A stretch of DNA of 64,000 nt, taken from NCBI RefSeq assembly GCF_026625725.1, contig NZ_CP113060.1:3788001-3852000 (forward strand). The letters are read 5' to 3'. The notes beneath the pieces were generated by a model. The model was not told the origin of the DNA. It made no database searches and saw nothing but the letters and a program-made list of their open reading frames with translations. Numbering within the stretch: the stretch's first letter is position 1; each line of letters starts with the position of its first letter. This DNA comes from Pseudomonas sp. SL4(2022). Its GTDB lineage: Bacteria > Pseudomonadota > Gammaproteobacteria > Pseudomonadales > Pseudomonadaceae. Positions 26,869 through 36,742 of this stretch are shown in pieces. The position numbers and the translations under genes were made by a program.

Positions 26869-29265
26869 TTAGGCCGGCTCTGCCTCTGTTGCGGCAGCAG
26901 ATTTGGCGCTTTGCTGCAGTGTCTTCATTTGCTCCACCCCCCAGAGCACGCGCTCAGGCGTTGCCGGGGCGTCGATATTCGGCTGCACGCGGTAGTCCGC
27001 CAGGCTGGCCACGGCGTCCTTGATCGCACACCACACGGCGATGCCGAGCATAAACGGCGGCTCGCCAACGGCCTTGGAGTGGTACACGGTGTCTTCCGGG
27101 TTCTTGCGGTTTTCCACCAGGTTGACGCGCAGGTCCAGCGGCATATCGGCGATGGCCGGGATCTTGTAGCTGGCCGGGCCGTTGGTCATCAGCTTGCCTT
27201 TACCGTTCCAAACCAGCTCTTCCATGGTCAGCCAACCCATGCCCTGAACGAATGCGCCTTCAACCTGGCCGATGTCCAGCGCCGGATTCAGCGAGGCGCC
27301 CACGTCATGCAGGATGTCGGTGCGCAGCATCTTGTACTCACCGGTCAGGGTATCGACGATCACTTCCGAACAAGCGGCGCCGTAGGCGAAGTAGTAGAAA
27401 GGACGTCCGGCGGCCTTGTCACGGTCATAGAAGATCTTCGGCGTGCGGTAGAAACCGGTGCTGGAGAGCGATACCTGGCCGAAGTAGGCCTTCTGGATCA
27501 CTTCCTCGAAGCTCAGGAACAGGTCACGTACGCGAACCTGGCTGTTGCGGAACTCAACATCTTCCGGGGTAACCTTGTATTCGCGCACCAGAAAATCAAC
27601 CAGGCGCTGCTTGAGGGTTTCGGCGGCGTTCTGCGCGGCTTTGCCGTTGAGGTCGGCACCGCTGGAGGCGGCAGTCGGTGAGGTATTTGGCACCTTGTCG
27701 GTGTTGGTGGCGGTGATCTGGATACGCGAGATATCCACCTGCAGCACTTCGGCAACGATTTGCGCGACCTTGGTATTCAGACCCTGGCCCATCTCGGTGC
27801 CGCCGTGGTTCAGGTGGATCGAACCGTCGGTGTAGATATGGATCAGCGCACCGGCCTGGTTAAGGAAGGTGGCGGTAAAGCTGATGCCGAATTTCACCGG
27901 GGTCAGCGCCAGACCTTTCTTCAGTACTGGGCTCTTGGCGTTGAATGCACGGATTTCTTCACGGCGCTTGGCGTAGTCACTGCTGGCTTCCAGCTCGGCG
28001 GTCATCTCATGGATAACGTTGTGCTCGACGGTCTGGTGATAGTGGGTGACGTTGCGCTCGGTCTTGCCGTAGTAGTTGGTCTTGCGTACTTCCAGCGGGT
28101 CTTTGCCCAGGCTGCGCGCGACCGCATCCATGATTTCCTCGATGGCGACCATGCCCTGCGGGCCGCCGAAGCCGCGGTAGGCGGTATTTGACGCGGTGTT
28201 GGTCTTGCAGCGGTGGCCATTGATGGTGGCGTTACCGAGGAAGTAGGCGTTGTCGGAGTGGAACATCGCACGGTCAACGATGGAGCCGGACAGGTCCGGC
28301 GAGTAGCCGCAGTTGCCAGCCAGCTCGATTTCGATGCCGTGTAGCAGGCCGTTGTCATCGAAGCCGACGTCGTATTCGACGTAGAACGGATGACGTTTGC
28401 CGGTGATTTGCATGTCTTCAACGCGCGGCAGGCGCATCTTGGTCGGTCGGCCCGTGAGGTGCGCGATCACGGCACACAGGCACGCTGGGCCTGCGGCCTG
28501 GGTTTCCTTGCCGCCGAAACCGCCGCCCATGCGGCGCATGTCGATGACGATCTTGTGCATTGGCACGCCCAGCACTTCGGCGACCAGCTTCTGCACTTCA
28601 GTGGCGTTCTGCGTCGAGGTGTAGACGATCATGCCGCCGTCTTCGCTCGGCATCACAGAGGAAATCTGGGTTTCCAGGTAGAAGTGTTCCTGACCGCCGA
28701 TATGCAGGCTGCCTTGCAGGCGACGCGGCGCGGTGGCCAGTTCGGCGGCTGAGTTGCCGATCTTGTGCTGGTGGCTGTCGAGGACAAAGTGCTTCTTGCG
28801 CAGCGCATCGACCACGTCCAGTACGGGCTCCAGATCTTCGTACTCGATGATCGCAGCCATAGCCGCCTTGCGTGCGGTTTCCAGGCTATCAGCGGCCACG
28901 GCGATCACCACCTGGCCAACGTATTCGACTTTGCCATCCGCCAGCAGCGGGTCACCGGCGACCACCGGGCCGATGTCCAGCTGGCCGGGTACATCCTTGC
29001 TGGTGATCGCGATGGCCACGCCAGGAATGGCGTAGCAGGGCGCGGTATTGATGCTGACGATGCGCGCATGGGCGCGGTCGCTCATGCGGGCATAGACGTG
29101 CAGCTGGTTGGGGAATTCCAGGCGGTCGTCGACGTAGATGGCTTCGCCGGAGACGTGTTTGTCCGCGCTTTCATGTTTGACGCTCTTGCCGACGCCGGTG
29201 GTGATGTCGGCACGGAACAGTTCGGCCAGTTCGGCTTGGGTTTTGTGCTGGATGTGGTTAGACAT
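26869..29265 (-). CDS. xdhB: Xanthine dehydrogenase, molybdopterin-binding subunit
   Basis: The 798-residue catalytic subunit oxidises hypoxanthine and xanthine to urate at a molybdenum centre. Conserved molybdopterin motifs include RRMGGGFGGKETQAAG, AYRGFGGPQGM and HLNHGGTEMGQGLNTKVAQI, and the catalytic Glu is in KAVGEPPFMLG near the C-terminus. It overlaps the xdhA stop by 8 bp, indicating translational coupling. Confidence 0.96.
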   Translation of the reverse strand: MSNHIQHKTQAELAELFRADITTGVGKSVKHESADKHVSGEAIYVDDRLEFPNQLHVYARMSDRAHARIVSINTAPCYAIPGVAIAITSKDVPGQLDIGPVVAGDPLLADGKVEYVGQVVIAVAADSLETARKAAMAAIIEYEDLEPVLDVVDALRKKHFVLDSHQHKIGNSAAELATAPRRLQGSLHIGGQEHFYLETQISSVMPSEDGGMIVYTSTQNATEVQKLVAEVLGVPMHKIVIDMRRMGGGFGGKETQAAGPACLCAVIAHLTGRPTKMRLPRVEDMQITGKRHPFYVEYDVGFDDNGLLHGIEIELAGNCGYSPDLSGSIVDRAMFHSDNAYFLGNATINGHRCKTNTASNTAYRGFGGPQGMVAIEEIMDAVARSLGKDPLEVRKTNYYGKTERNVTHYHQTVEHNVIHEMTAELEASSDYAKRREEIRAFNAKSPVLKKGLALTPVKFGISFTATFLNQAGALIHIYTDGSIHLNHGGTEMGQGLNTKVAQIVAEVLQVDISRIQITATNTDKVPNTSPTAASSGADLNGKAAQNAAETLKQRLVDFLVREYKVTPEDVEFRNSQVRVRDLFLSFEEVIQKAYFGQVSLSSTGFYRTPKIFYDRDKAAGRPFYYFAYGAACSEVIVDTLTGEYKMLRTDILHDVGASLNPALDIGQVEGAFVQGMGWLTMEELVWNGKGKLMTNGPASYKIPAIADMPLDLRVNLVENRKNPEDTVYHSKAVGEPPFMLGIAVWCAIKDAVASLADYRVQPNIDAPATPERVLWGVEQMKTLQQSAKSAAATEAEPA

Positions 29266-30712
29266 AGGCGGTCACCCGGGTCTCGACTTCGGGAGCTTGC
29301 AGCTCGAGGAAGAATTTACGCAGCAGATTCTGTGCAGTGAGCAGGCGGTATTCCTTGCTGGCGCGGAAATCGCTAAGTGGGGTGAAGTCCTCGGCCAGGG
29401 CGGCGCAGGCGCGTTCGATTACACCCGGATACCAGGCCGAACCTTGCAGCGCGGCTTCACAGGCAGCGGCGCGTTTCGGGATGGCCGCCATACCGCCAAA
29501 GGCGATACGTGCGCTTTGCACCACACCATCTTCGACCACCAGGTTGAAGGCGGCGCAGACGGCGGAGATGTCATCGTCCAGTCGCTTGGACACCTTGTAG
29601 GCGCGGAACGCCTGGCTGGCCTGGTGACGCGGCACGATGATCTTCTCGATAAATTCGGCTTCCTGGCGTGCAGTCACCTTGTAGTCGAGGAAGTAGTCTT
29701 CAAGCGGTAGGGTGCGGCTACTGTTGCCTTTGCGCAGCACGATCTGCGCGCCAAGGGCGATCAGCAGCGGCGGGGCGTCGCCGATAGGGGAGGCGTTGCC
29801 GATGTTGCCGCCCAGGGTGCCCTGGTTGCGGATCTGCAACGAGGCGAAGCGGTGCAGCAGCTCGCCGAAGTCCGGGTAGTCCTGGGATAGCGCTTCGTAG
29901 CAATCGGACAGCGCGGTGGCGGCGCCGATTTCAATGCTCTCGGCAGTCACGTCGACGCGCTTCATCGCTTCGATATGGCCGACGTAGATCATCACCGGTA
30001 GCTCGCGGTGAAACTGGGTGACTTCCAATGCCAGGTCGGTGCCGCCCGCGAGTAGACGAGCTTCGGGGTTGGCGGCGTAGAGATCGGCCAGGTCAGCAAC
30101 CGTCAGCGGCAACAGGCAGCGTTTATCGCCACTGTTGAGTTCGGCCGTTTCACGCGGGGCGATGGCTTTCAGTTGGGCTACGGTTTGCGCTTCGGCGGCA
30201 TCGAACTGATCCGGCTGCTTCTGGCAGCAGGCCTGCTCGGCGGCATCGATAATTGGGCGGTAACCGGTGCAACGGCACAGGTTGCCGGCCAGGGCTTCCA
30301 GGGTGTCGGCCTTGTTAAAGCCGCTGCTGCCGGACGCGGCCTGGTTCTTCTGCAAGGCGAACAGCGACATGACGAAACCGGGGGTGCAGAAACCGCACTG
30401 CGAACCATGGCAATCGACCATGGCCTGCTGCACGCTGTGCAGTTGGCCTTTGTGCTTGAGGTCTTCAACGGTAATCAGTTGTTTGCCATGCAGGCTGGAA
30501 ACGAAGGTCAGGCAGGAGTTGAGGGTGCGATAACGCACACGCTCCCCAAATAGTTCACCGACCACCACGGTGCAGGCACCACAGTCGCCAGAAGCACAGC
30601 CTTCTTTGGTTCCGGATTTACCGAGATGCTCACGCAGGTAATTGAGCACGGTCACGTTAGGGTCGAGGGCATGCTCAGTACGCAGCTCCCGGTTGAGTAA
30701 AAACTGGATCAA
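29258..30712 (-). CDS. xdhA: Xanthine dehydrogenase, Fe-S and FAD subunit
   Basis: A 484-residue electron-transfer subunit. A plant-type [2Fe-2S] site (GCASGDCGACTVVVG, near residue 38) precedes a second cluster (CGFCTPGFV and CRCTGYRPI), and the FAD domain has LAGGTDLALEV and TLGGNIGNASPIGD. It is the first gene of xdhA-xdhB-xdhC-guaD. Two operator-like palindromes overlap its promoter. Confidence 0.96.
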   Translation of the reverse strand: MIQFLLNRELRTEHALDPNVTVLNYLREHLGKSGTKEGCASGDCGACTVVVGELFGERVRYRTLNSCLTFVSSLHGKQLITVEDLKHKGQLHSVQQAMVDCHGSQCGFCTPGFVMSLFALQKNQAASGSSGFNKADTLEALAGNLCRCTGYRPIIDAAEQACCQKQPDQFDAAEAQTVAQLKAIAPRETAELNSGDKRCLLPLTVADLADLYAANPEARLLAGGTDLALEVTQFHRELPVMIYVGHIEAMKRVDVTAESIEIGAATALSDCYEALSQDYPDFGELLHRFASLQIRNQGTLGGNIGNASPIGDAPPLLIALGAQIVLRKGNSSRTLPLEDYFLDYKVTARQEAEFIEKIIVPRHQASQAFRAYKVSKRLDDDISAVCAAFNLVVEDGVVQSARIAFGGMAAIPKRAAACEAALQGSAWYPGVIERACAALAEDFTPLSDFRASKEYRLLTAQNLLRKFFLELQAPEVETRVTAYV

Positions 30713-30809
30713 GGACGACCTCCAGGCACTTTTATTGTTCTCGTATCAGGCTCTGCTGAAACGACTGTGTTGGGCAGCACAGCGTTTCCACACGGCTTGG
30801 CATGAGGCA

Positions 30810-30862
30810 AATCTAGAGATATCTGACTTTTGGGTCAATAAAAAATTTGACTCTTTGGTCAA
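30810..30862 (-). promoter_or_regulatory. xdhA promoter with two tandem inverted-repeat operators
   Basis: On the minus strand TTGACC (30838-30833) and TAGATT (30815-30810) are separated by 17 bases, a good sigma-70 promoter. Two 16-bp palindromic sites with the form TTGAC-N6-GTCA(A/G) lie at 30847-30862 and 30823-30838, 24 bp apart, and the second contains the -35. This fits repression by a purine-responsive regulator, whose identity I cannot name. The rest of 30713-31021 contains the leader and the alkB terminator. Confidence 0.65.
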
Positions 30863-30970
30863 GTGATTGTCATAGCATTCTGTTGGGAGCGGAAAAGCTT
30901 ACGGACAGGCTTAAACGCTAGCCGCTTTTGTGCCAAGCCAGGTGCGGCAGAACTACAAACGCAGGGCATA

Positions 30971-31005
30971 AAAAACGCCAGGGGTGGGAGCCCTTGGCGT
31001 TTTTT
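30971..31005 (-). terminator. Rho-independent terminator after alkB
   Basis: The hairpin AAAAACGCCA..TTGGCGTTTTT has a one-base bulge and is followed by Ts on the minus strand. It is 17 bp beyond the alkB stop. Confidence 0.85.
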
Positions 31006-31021
31006 GTTACTGCGTCTGCGT

Positions 31022-32161
31022 TTAGGAATGGGTCAGCTGTGAATCAGTCAGTTGGTGCTCTTCACCTGCGTAGTAGGCGCGCACCCGTGGGTCCATCACC
31101 GCGCGCCACAATGGTGGGAACAGCGCCAGGACGATCATTCCGGCATAGCCATTGGGCAGTTGTGGACTGTCGTCGAAGTGGCGCAGCACCTGATAGCGGC
31201 GTTTGGCATAGGCGTGGTGGTCGGAATGGCGTTGTAGGTGGAACAGGAAGAGGTTGGTCAGGAGGAAGTTGCTGTTCCATGAATGCGTCGGATTGGTGCG
31301 TTCGTAGCGGCCATTGTCCAGCTTGCGGCGGTGCAGGCCGTAGTGCTCCACGTAGTTGACGACTTCCAGCAGGGTAAAGGCGACCACTGACTGCGCGATA
31401 AAGAACAACGCGCCGAGCCAGCCGAAGGCCAGGCTGAAACCGATCAGGAATAACGCACTAATGGCGTACCAGCCAATCAATTCGTTGCGCCAGTGCAGGG
31501 CAGGCAGGTTCTTGCGTTTCAGTCGTTCAGCTTCAAGCTTCCAGGCATTGAGGAAGTTGTGCTTGTAGGCGTGCGGCAGAAAGGCATAAAGGCTCTGGCC
31601 ATAGCGCGAGGAACTGGCGTCTTCCGGGGTCGACACGTGCACGTGGTGACCGCGTACATGTTCGATCTTGAATCCGCCATAGCACACGGCTGCCAGCAGA
31701 AGGCCTCCGGCGTTCTGCTCCAATTGCGGGTCCTTGTGGATGAACTCATGGGCTACGGTTATGCCGATCGCCCCGGTGACTGTGCCGACTGAAAGCACCC
31801 AACCGAACTGGCCTACCCAGCTCCAGGCCTCATGGTTGACGAACACCCAGCCAGCCCAGCCGAGCATGCCCAATAGCGCTGGCACAGTGGCCAGGCTTAA
31901 TAAGCGGTAATAACCCTGCTGCTCCATTTGCGGCACCTGCACGGTTTCATCGGGGTTGGCCGGATCACGGCCGATGATGAAGTCCAGCAGCGGGATTACC
32001 CCGAACACCACCAGCACCACCAGCCAGGGCCAGGCGTTGGCATAGTGGCTGTCCAGTGACCAGTAATAGCTCAAGGGGATTCCCAATACCGGGATCAACC
32101 AGAACCAGTAGCCGATGCTTTTGATGGCAAGCATCCAGTTTGAGGGCAGGCGTTCGAACAT
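31022..32161 (-). CDS. alkB2: Alkane 1-monooxygenase (AlkB2-type)
   Basis: A 379-residue integral-membrane di-iron hydroxylase that oxidises medium- and long-chain n-alkanes to 1-alkanols. The four histidine motifs are HEFIH (138-142), EHVRGHHVH (167-175), NYVEHYGLH (269-277) and LQRHSDHHAY (309-318). Hydrophobic segments flank them. GGAG 6 bases before ATG 32161 fixes the start. It is divergent from a GntR regulator, the same arrangement as PA1525/PA1526, with an operator-like site between. Rubredoxin and rubredoxin reductase must be encoded elsewhere. Confidence 0.94.
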   Translation of the reverse strand: MFERLPSNWMLAIKSIGYWFWLIPVLGIPLSYYWSLDSHYANAWPWLVVLVVFGVIPLLDFIIGRDPANPDETVQVPQMEQQGYYRLLSLATVPALLGMLGWAGWVFVNHEAWSWVGQFGWVLSVGTVTGAIGITVAHEFIHKDPQLEQNAGGLLLAAVCYGGFKIEHVRGHHVHVSTPEDASSSRYGQSLYAFLPHAYKHNFLNAWKLEAERLKRKNLPALHWRNELIGWYAISALFLIGFSLAFGWLGALFFIAQSVVAFTLLEVVNYVEHYGLHRRKLDNGRYERTNPTHSWNSNFLLTNLFLFHLQRHSDHHAYAKRRYQVLRHFDDSPQLPNGYAGMIVLALFPPLWRAVMDPRVRAYYAGEEHQLTDSQLTHS

Positions 32162-32203
32162 GGTGGCTCCGTACTTGTTATTGTTGGAGTAGTAGGTTGG
32201 TAG

Positions 32204-32218
32204 GATTGTAGGACAATC
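32204..32218. promoter_or_regulatory. GntR/FadR-type operator upstream of alkB
   Basis: GATTGTAGGACAATC is a perfect 6-bp inverted repeat, and its core TTGTAGGACAA (32206-32216) exactly fits the FadR-subfamily consensus TNGTNNNACNA. It lies 43-57 bp upstream of the alkB ATG, where a bound regulator would overlap the promoter. The divergent GntR protein is the likely binder by inference. Confidence 0.65.
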
Positions 32219-32399
32219 TTCCTTGGTGGCCATCCTCCGGCAGCCCACCTTTTGGTTTGAAAGCAGGGCGCAGGCGGCCTTGGCCCGGTAACACCCTGTG
32301 TTACACTCGCGGCCTGCGCTGTACCGCCCAAGCCAAGCCTGGCATGAGCTTGAGACCCTTGTTTGCGCCCAATAGGTCAGATAGAGCCTAAGGATCACC

Positions 32400-33059
32400 A
32401 TGACGTTCAAGGCACCGGATAGCCTCGCTGAGCAGATCGCCCATCACCTTGCCGAACGCATCATTCGCGGTGAGTTGAAGGCGCGTGAGCGGATTCAGGA
32501 ACAGAAAGTCACCCAGGCGTTGAACGTCAGCCGCGGTTCGGTGCGCGAGGCATTGTTGATTCTTGAGCGCCGCCACCTGATCGTGATTCCGCCACGGCGC
32601 GGCGCACAGGTCGCGGAATTGACACCGCATAACGTCAAGAGCCTGTATGCCCTGGTCATGGAACTGTACATCCTGCTGGGCAAGGCGGTGGCGGATAGCT
32701 GGCAGGTTGAGGTCGACCTGGCGCCGTTTCTGCTGATACAGCAGCGTCTTCAGGACAGCCTGCAGCGCGAAGATATCAACGCTTTCGTCGAAAGCAGCTT
32801 CGACATCATGCGTGCCGCCTTCCCGTTCTCCAATAATCCCTACCTGCAGGAAACCGTGGAGAACCTGCTGCCGGCCATCAGCCGCACCTATCACCTGGCG
32901 CTGGAGCGGCGCAAAGGTGAAATGGGCCAGTTTCTCAACACCTTTGCCGCCTTGTTGCAGGCGATCATCGCCCGCGACCACCAGGCCATCCGTGAGGTGC
33001 TGCTGGGTTACGGTGAGCACAATTGCCAGCTGGTTCTGGCCGCACTGGCCGACGCTTAA
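32400..33059 (+). CDS. GntR family transcriptional regulator (FadR subfamily)
   Basis: A 219-residue regulator with an N-terminal winged helix (SLAEQIAHHLAERIIRGEL and VSRGSVREALLILERRHL, residues 7-60) and a C-terminal all-helical FCD domain that normally senses an organic acid or acyl ligand. AAGGATCACC precedes ATG 32400. It is divergent from alkB and 12 bp upstream of smc. Regulation of alkB by long-chain alkane-derived fatty acids is plausible but inferred. Confidence 0.92.
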   Translation: MTFKAPDSLAEQIAHHLAERIIRGELKARERIQEQKVTQALNVSRGSVREALLILERRHLIVIPPRRGAQVAELTPHNVKSLYALVMELYILLGKAVADSWQVEVDLAPFLLIQQRLQDSLQREDINAFVESSFDIMRAAFPFSNNPYLQETVENLLPAISRTYHLALERRKGEMGQFLNTFAALLQAIIARDHQAIREVLLGYGEHNCQLVLAALADA

Positions 33060-33071
33060 GGAAGGCTGTCT

Positions 33072-36000
33072 ATGCGGCTCAAGTGCATCAAACTGGCCGG
33101 TTTTAAGTCCTTCGTCGACCCGACCACGGTGACCTTCCCCAGTAATATGGCGGCCGTGGTCGGGCCGAACGGCTGCGGCAAGTCGAACATTATCGACGCC
33201 GTGCGCTGGGTGATGGGTGAGAGTTCGGCGAAGAACCTGCGGGGCGAGTCGATGACCGACGTCATCTTCAATGGCTCCAATACCCGCAAACCGGTGACCC
33301 AGGCTTCAATCGAGCTGATTTTTGACAACTCCGACGGCACCCTGACTGGCGAATACGCGGGCTATAACGAAATTTCCATCCGCCGCCGGGTGACCCGCGA
33401 CAGCCAGAACACCTATTTCCTCAACGGCACCAAGTGCCGTCGCCGCGACATTACCGACATCTTCCTTGGTACCGGCCTGGGCCCACGCAGCTACTCGATC
33501 ATTGAGCAGGGCATGATCAGCAAACTGATCGAAGCCAAGCCGGAAGACCTGCGCAACTTTATCGAAGAAGCCGCCGGTATTTCCAAGTACAAGGAGCGCC
33601 GCCGCGAGACTGAGAACCGCATCCGCCGCACCCATGAGAACCTGGCACGCCTGACCGACCTGCGTGAGGAGCTGGAGCGTCAGCTCGACCGCCTGCACCG
33701 CCAGGCCCAGTCGGCGGAGAAATATCAGGAATACAAGGCCGAGGAGCGTCAGCTCAAAGCCCAGCTCACCGCCTTGCGCTGGCAGGCGCTGAATGAGCAG
33801 GTGGGTAGCCGCGAGGCGGTGATCAGCAACCAGGAGGTCAGCTTCGAAGCCCTGGTGGCCGAGCAGCGCAACGCCGATGCGAGCATCGAGCGGTTGCGCG
33901 ATGGCCATCACGAGCTGAGTGAACGTTTCAACCTGGTGCAAGGCCGTTTCTACTCGGTGGGCGGCGATATCGCGCGTATCGAGCAGAGCATCCAGCACGG
34001 CCAGCAGCGTCTGCGCCAGTTGCAGGACGACCTCAACGAAGCCGAACGCGCGCGCCTGGAAACCGAATCGCATCTGGGCCACGACCGCACGTTGCTGGCG
34101 ACCCTGGGCGAAGAGCTGGCCATGCTCGAACCTGAGCAGGCGCTGACTGCAGCGGCGGCGGAAGAGTCCGCCGCCGGGCTGGAAGAATCCGAAACAGCCA
34201 TGCATGGCTGGCAGGAACAGTGGGACAGCTTCAACCAGCGCAGCGCCGAACCACGGCGGCAGGCCGAGGTTCAGCAATCGCGGATTGCCCAGCTGGAGCA
34301 GAGCCTGGAGCGCCTGGCCGAGCGTCAGCGGCGTCTCACTGATGAGCTGCAGCAACTGGCTGCCGACCCGGAAGATGCCGCGATTATCGAACTGAGCGAG
34401 CAGATCGCCGCCGGCGAAATCAGCCTGGAAGACTTGCAGCTGGAAGAAGAGCAGCAGGGCGAACGTCTGCAGCAACTGCGCAATGATCTGCAGCAGGGCA
34501 GTCAGGCCCAACAGCAGGCGCAAGGTGAGTTGCAGCGCCTGAATGGTCGCCTGGCTTCGCTGGAAGCGCTGCAGCAAGCGGCGCTGGACCCCGGCAAGGG
34601 TGTCGGTGAGTGGTTGCGCGAACAGCAGCTGAGCGAACGCCCGCGTCTGGCCGAGGGCCTGCGGGTTGAGGCCGGCTGGGAGCTGGCGGTGGAAACCGTG
34701 CTGGGTGCCGATCTGCAGGCCGTGTTGCTGGATGATTTCCAGGGCCTGGATTTTGCCGGCCTGACCCAGGGCGATCTACGTCTGGCCAGCCCGAGTAAGG
34801 GCGGTGCGCGGGTTGCCGGCAGTCTGCTGGATAAGGTTGAAGCCAATATTGATCTGACACCCTGGCTGGCCAAGGTCAAACCCGTACAAAACCTGGATGA
34901 AGCACTGGCTGCGCGCTTGCACTTGGCCGAAGGCGAAAGCCTGATCAGCCGTGATGGCTACTGGGTCGGCCGGCACTTTTTGCGCGTGCGCCGCGCCAGT
35001 GAAGCGGAAAGCGGCGTGCTGGCCCGTGGTCAGGAGATCGAACGGCTGACGCTGGAGCGCGATGAGCGTGAAGCGGCACTGGCTGTACTGGATGAGCGGC
35101 TGACGCATCTGCGTGAAAACCAGCGTGCTCAGGAAGAACAGCGCGAGCAGCAACGCCGTCAGGCCCAAGACTTGGCCCGTCGTCTCGGCGAGCTGAAGGC
35201 TCAGCTGTCTGCCGGACAGGCCAAGGTCGAGCAGCTGATATTGCGCCGTACCCGTCTGGACAGCGAGCTGCTGGAGCTGGGCGAACAACGCGAAATCGAA
35301 CATGAGCAACTGGGTGAGTCGCGTCTGCAACTGCAGGATGCTCTGGATGCCATGGCCACTGACAACGAGCAGCGCGAAAGCCTGCTGGCCCGCCGCGACA
35401 GCCTGCGCGAACGCCTTGATCGCGTGCGCCAGGAAGCCCGTCAGCACAAGGATCACGCTCACCAGTTAGCTGTGCGCTTAGGCTCACTCAAAGCCCAGCA
35501 TGACTCCACCCGCCAGGCCCTGGAACGCCTGGAACTGCAGGTCGAGCGCCTGCACGAGAAGCGCGAGCAGCTCAACCTCAATCTGGAAGAGGGCGAAGCG
35601 CCGCTGGAAGAGCTGCGGATCAAGCTCGAAGAACAGCTCGACAAGCGCATGGCGGTGGAAGACGAACTCAAACTGGCGCGCCTGGCCCTGGAAGATGCCG
35701 ACCGCGAGCTGCGTGATGCGGAAAAACGCCGCACCCAGGCCGAGCAACAGGCGCAGCTGTTGCGTGGTCAGCTGGAACAGCAGCGCATGGACTGGCAATC
35801 GCTGACCGTGCGACGCAAGGCGTTGCAGGATCAGTTGCTGGAAGACAACTACGACCTGCACGGCGTGTTGGCGACTTTGCCGCCAGAGGCCAGCGAGAAA
35901 GCCTGGGAAGAAGAACTGGAGCGCCTGGCTGTACGTATACAGCGCTTGGGCCCGATCAACCTGGCGGCAATTGACGAATATCAGCAGCAATCCGAGCGTA

Positions 36001-36560
36001 AGCGTTACTTGGATGCGCAGAATGCCGATCTGGTGGAAGCGCTGGAAACCCTGGAAAATGTCATCCGTAAGATCGACAAGGAAACTCGCAACCGCTTCAA
36101 GGAAACTTTCGATCAGATCAACGGTGGCCTGCAGGCGCTATTCCCGAAAGTATTCGGTGGCGGTAACGCCTATCTGGAACTGACCGGTGAAGATTTGCTG
36201 GATACCGGCGTCACCATCATGGCGCGCCCGCCTGGAAAGAAGAACAGCACCATTCACTTATTGTCCGGCGGGGAAAAAGCACTGACGGCCTTGGCCCTGG
36301 TATTTGCCATCTTCAAGCTCAATCCAGCGCCGTTCTGCATGCTCGATGAAGTGGATGCGCCGCTGGATGATGCCAACGTCGGGCGCTATGCAAGGCTGGT
36401 AAAAGAGATGTCGGAAACCGTGCAATTTATCTATATCACCCACAATAAAATCGCCATGGAAATGGCCGACCAGTTGATGGGCGTAACCATGCACGAGCCC
36501 GGTTGTTCGCGATTGGTGGCCGTGGATGTGGAGGAAGCGCTGGCCTTGGTTGAATCATGA
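33072..36560 (+). CDS. smc: Chromosome segregation ATPase SMC
   Basis: The 1162-residue protein drives chromosome compaction with ScpAB. The Walker A GPNGCGKSN is at 31-39. Two long coiled-coil arms rich in E, Q, L and R flank a hinge near residues 500-640 (AVLLDDFQGLDFAGL), and the C-terminal head has LSGGEKALTALAL and the Walker B region FCMLDEVDAPLDD. AAGGAAGG precedes the ATG. Length is standard. It is 12 bp after gntR, so transcription may be shared. Confidence 0.98.
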   Translation: MRLKCIKLAGFKSFVDPTTVTFPSNMAAVVGPNGCGKSNIIDAVRWVMGESSAKNLRGESMTDVIFNGSNTRKPVTQASIELIFDNSDGTLTGEYAGYNEISIRRRVTRDSQNTYFLNGTKCRRRDITDIFLGTGLGPRSYSIIEQGMISKLIEAKPEDLRNFIEEAAGISKYKERRRETENRIRRTHENLARLTDLREELERQLDRLHRQAQSAEKYQEYKAEERQLKAQLTALRWQALNEQVGSREAVISNQEVSFEALVAEQRNADASIERLRDGHHELSERFNLVQGRFYSVGGDIARIEQSIQHGQQRLRQLQDDLNEAERARLETESHLGHDRTLLATLGEELAMLEPEQALTAAAAEESAAGLEESETAMHGWQEQWDSFNQRSAEPRRQAEVQQSRIAQLEQSLERLAERQRRLTDELQQLAADPEDAAIIELSEQIAAGEISLEDLQLEEEQQGERLQQLRNDLQQGSQAQQQAQGELQRLNGRLASLEALQQAALDPGKGVGEWLREQQLSERPRLAEGLRVEAGWELAVETVLGADLQAVLLDDFQGLDFAGLTQGDLRLASPSKGGARVAGSLLDKVEANIDLTPWLAKVKPVQNLDEALAARLHLAEGESLISRDGYWVGRHFLRVRRASEAESGVLARGQEIERLTLERDEREAALAVLDERLTHLRENQRAQEEQREQQRRQAQDLARRLGELKAQLSAGQAKVEQLILRRTRLDSELLELGEQREIEHEQLGESRLQLQDALDAMATDNEQRESLLARRDSLRERLDRVRQEARQHKDHAHQLAVRLGSLKAQHDSTRQALERLELQVERLHEKREQLNLNLEEGEAPLEELRIKLEEQLDKRMAVEDELKLARLALEDADRELRDAEKRRTQAEQQAQLLRGQLEQQRMDWQSLTVRRKALQDQLLEDNYDLHGVLATLPPEASEKAWEEELERLAVRIQRLGPINLAAIDEYQQQSERKRYLDAQNADLVEALETLENVIRKIDKETRNRFKETFDQINGGLQALFPKVFGGGNAYLELTGEDLLDTGVTIMARPPGKKNSTIHLLSGGEKALTALALVFAIFKLNPAPFCMLDEVDAPLDDANVGRYARLVKEMSETVQFIYITHNKIAMEMADQLMGVTMHEPGCSRLVAVDVEEALALVES

Positions 36561-36742
36561 TGGCCAGGGCGGTGTAAAGTTATCTTTCGTCGTGCTAGCT
36601 TAATGCGCATTGTTATTAGACGTGGCGTTATAACTCAGGGAAAGGCCTGGCAGAACATAGGCTTGGCGTCGCGAAAAAGAATTAGCAAAATGGCCCTGGA
36701 AGGCCTTTTTCAGCACATTTTTATTAGGGGTTAAGGTATTTC

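Noticed and set aside
33306..34577. Long open frame antisense to smc
   Set aside because: It is fully inside the smc coding region in the complementary frame and is Leu/Ala/Gln-rich, as expected from a high-GC coiled-coil gene read backwards; no start context or family was recognised.
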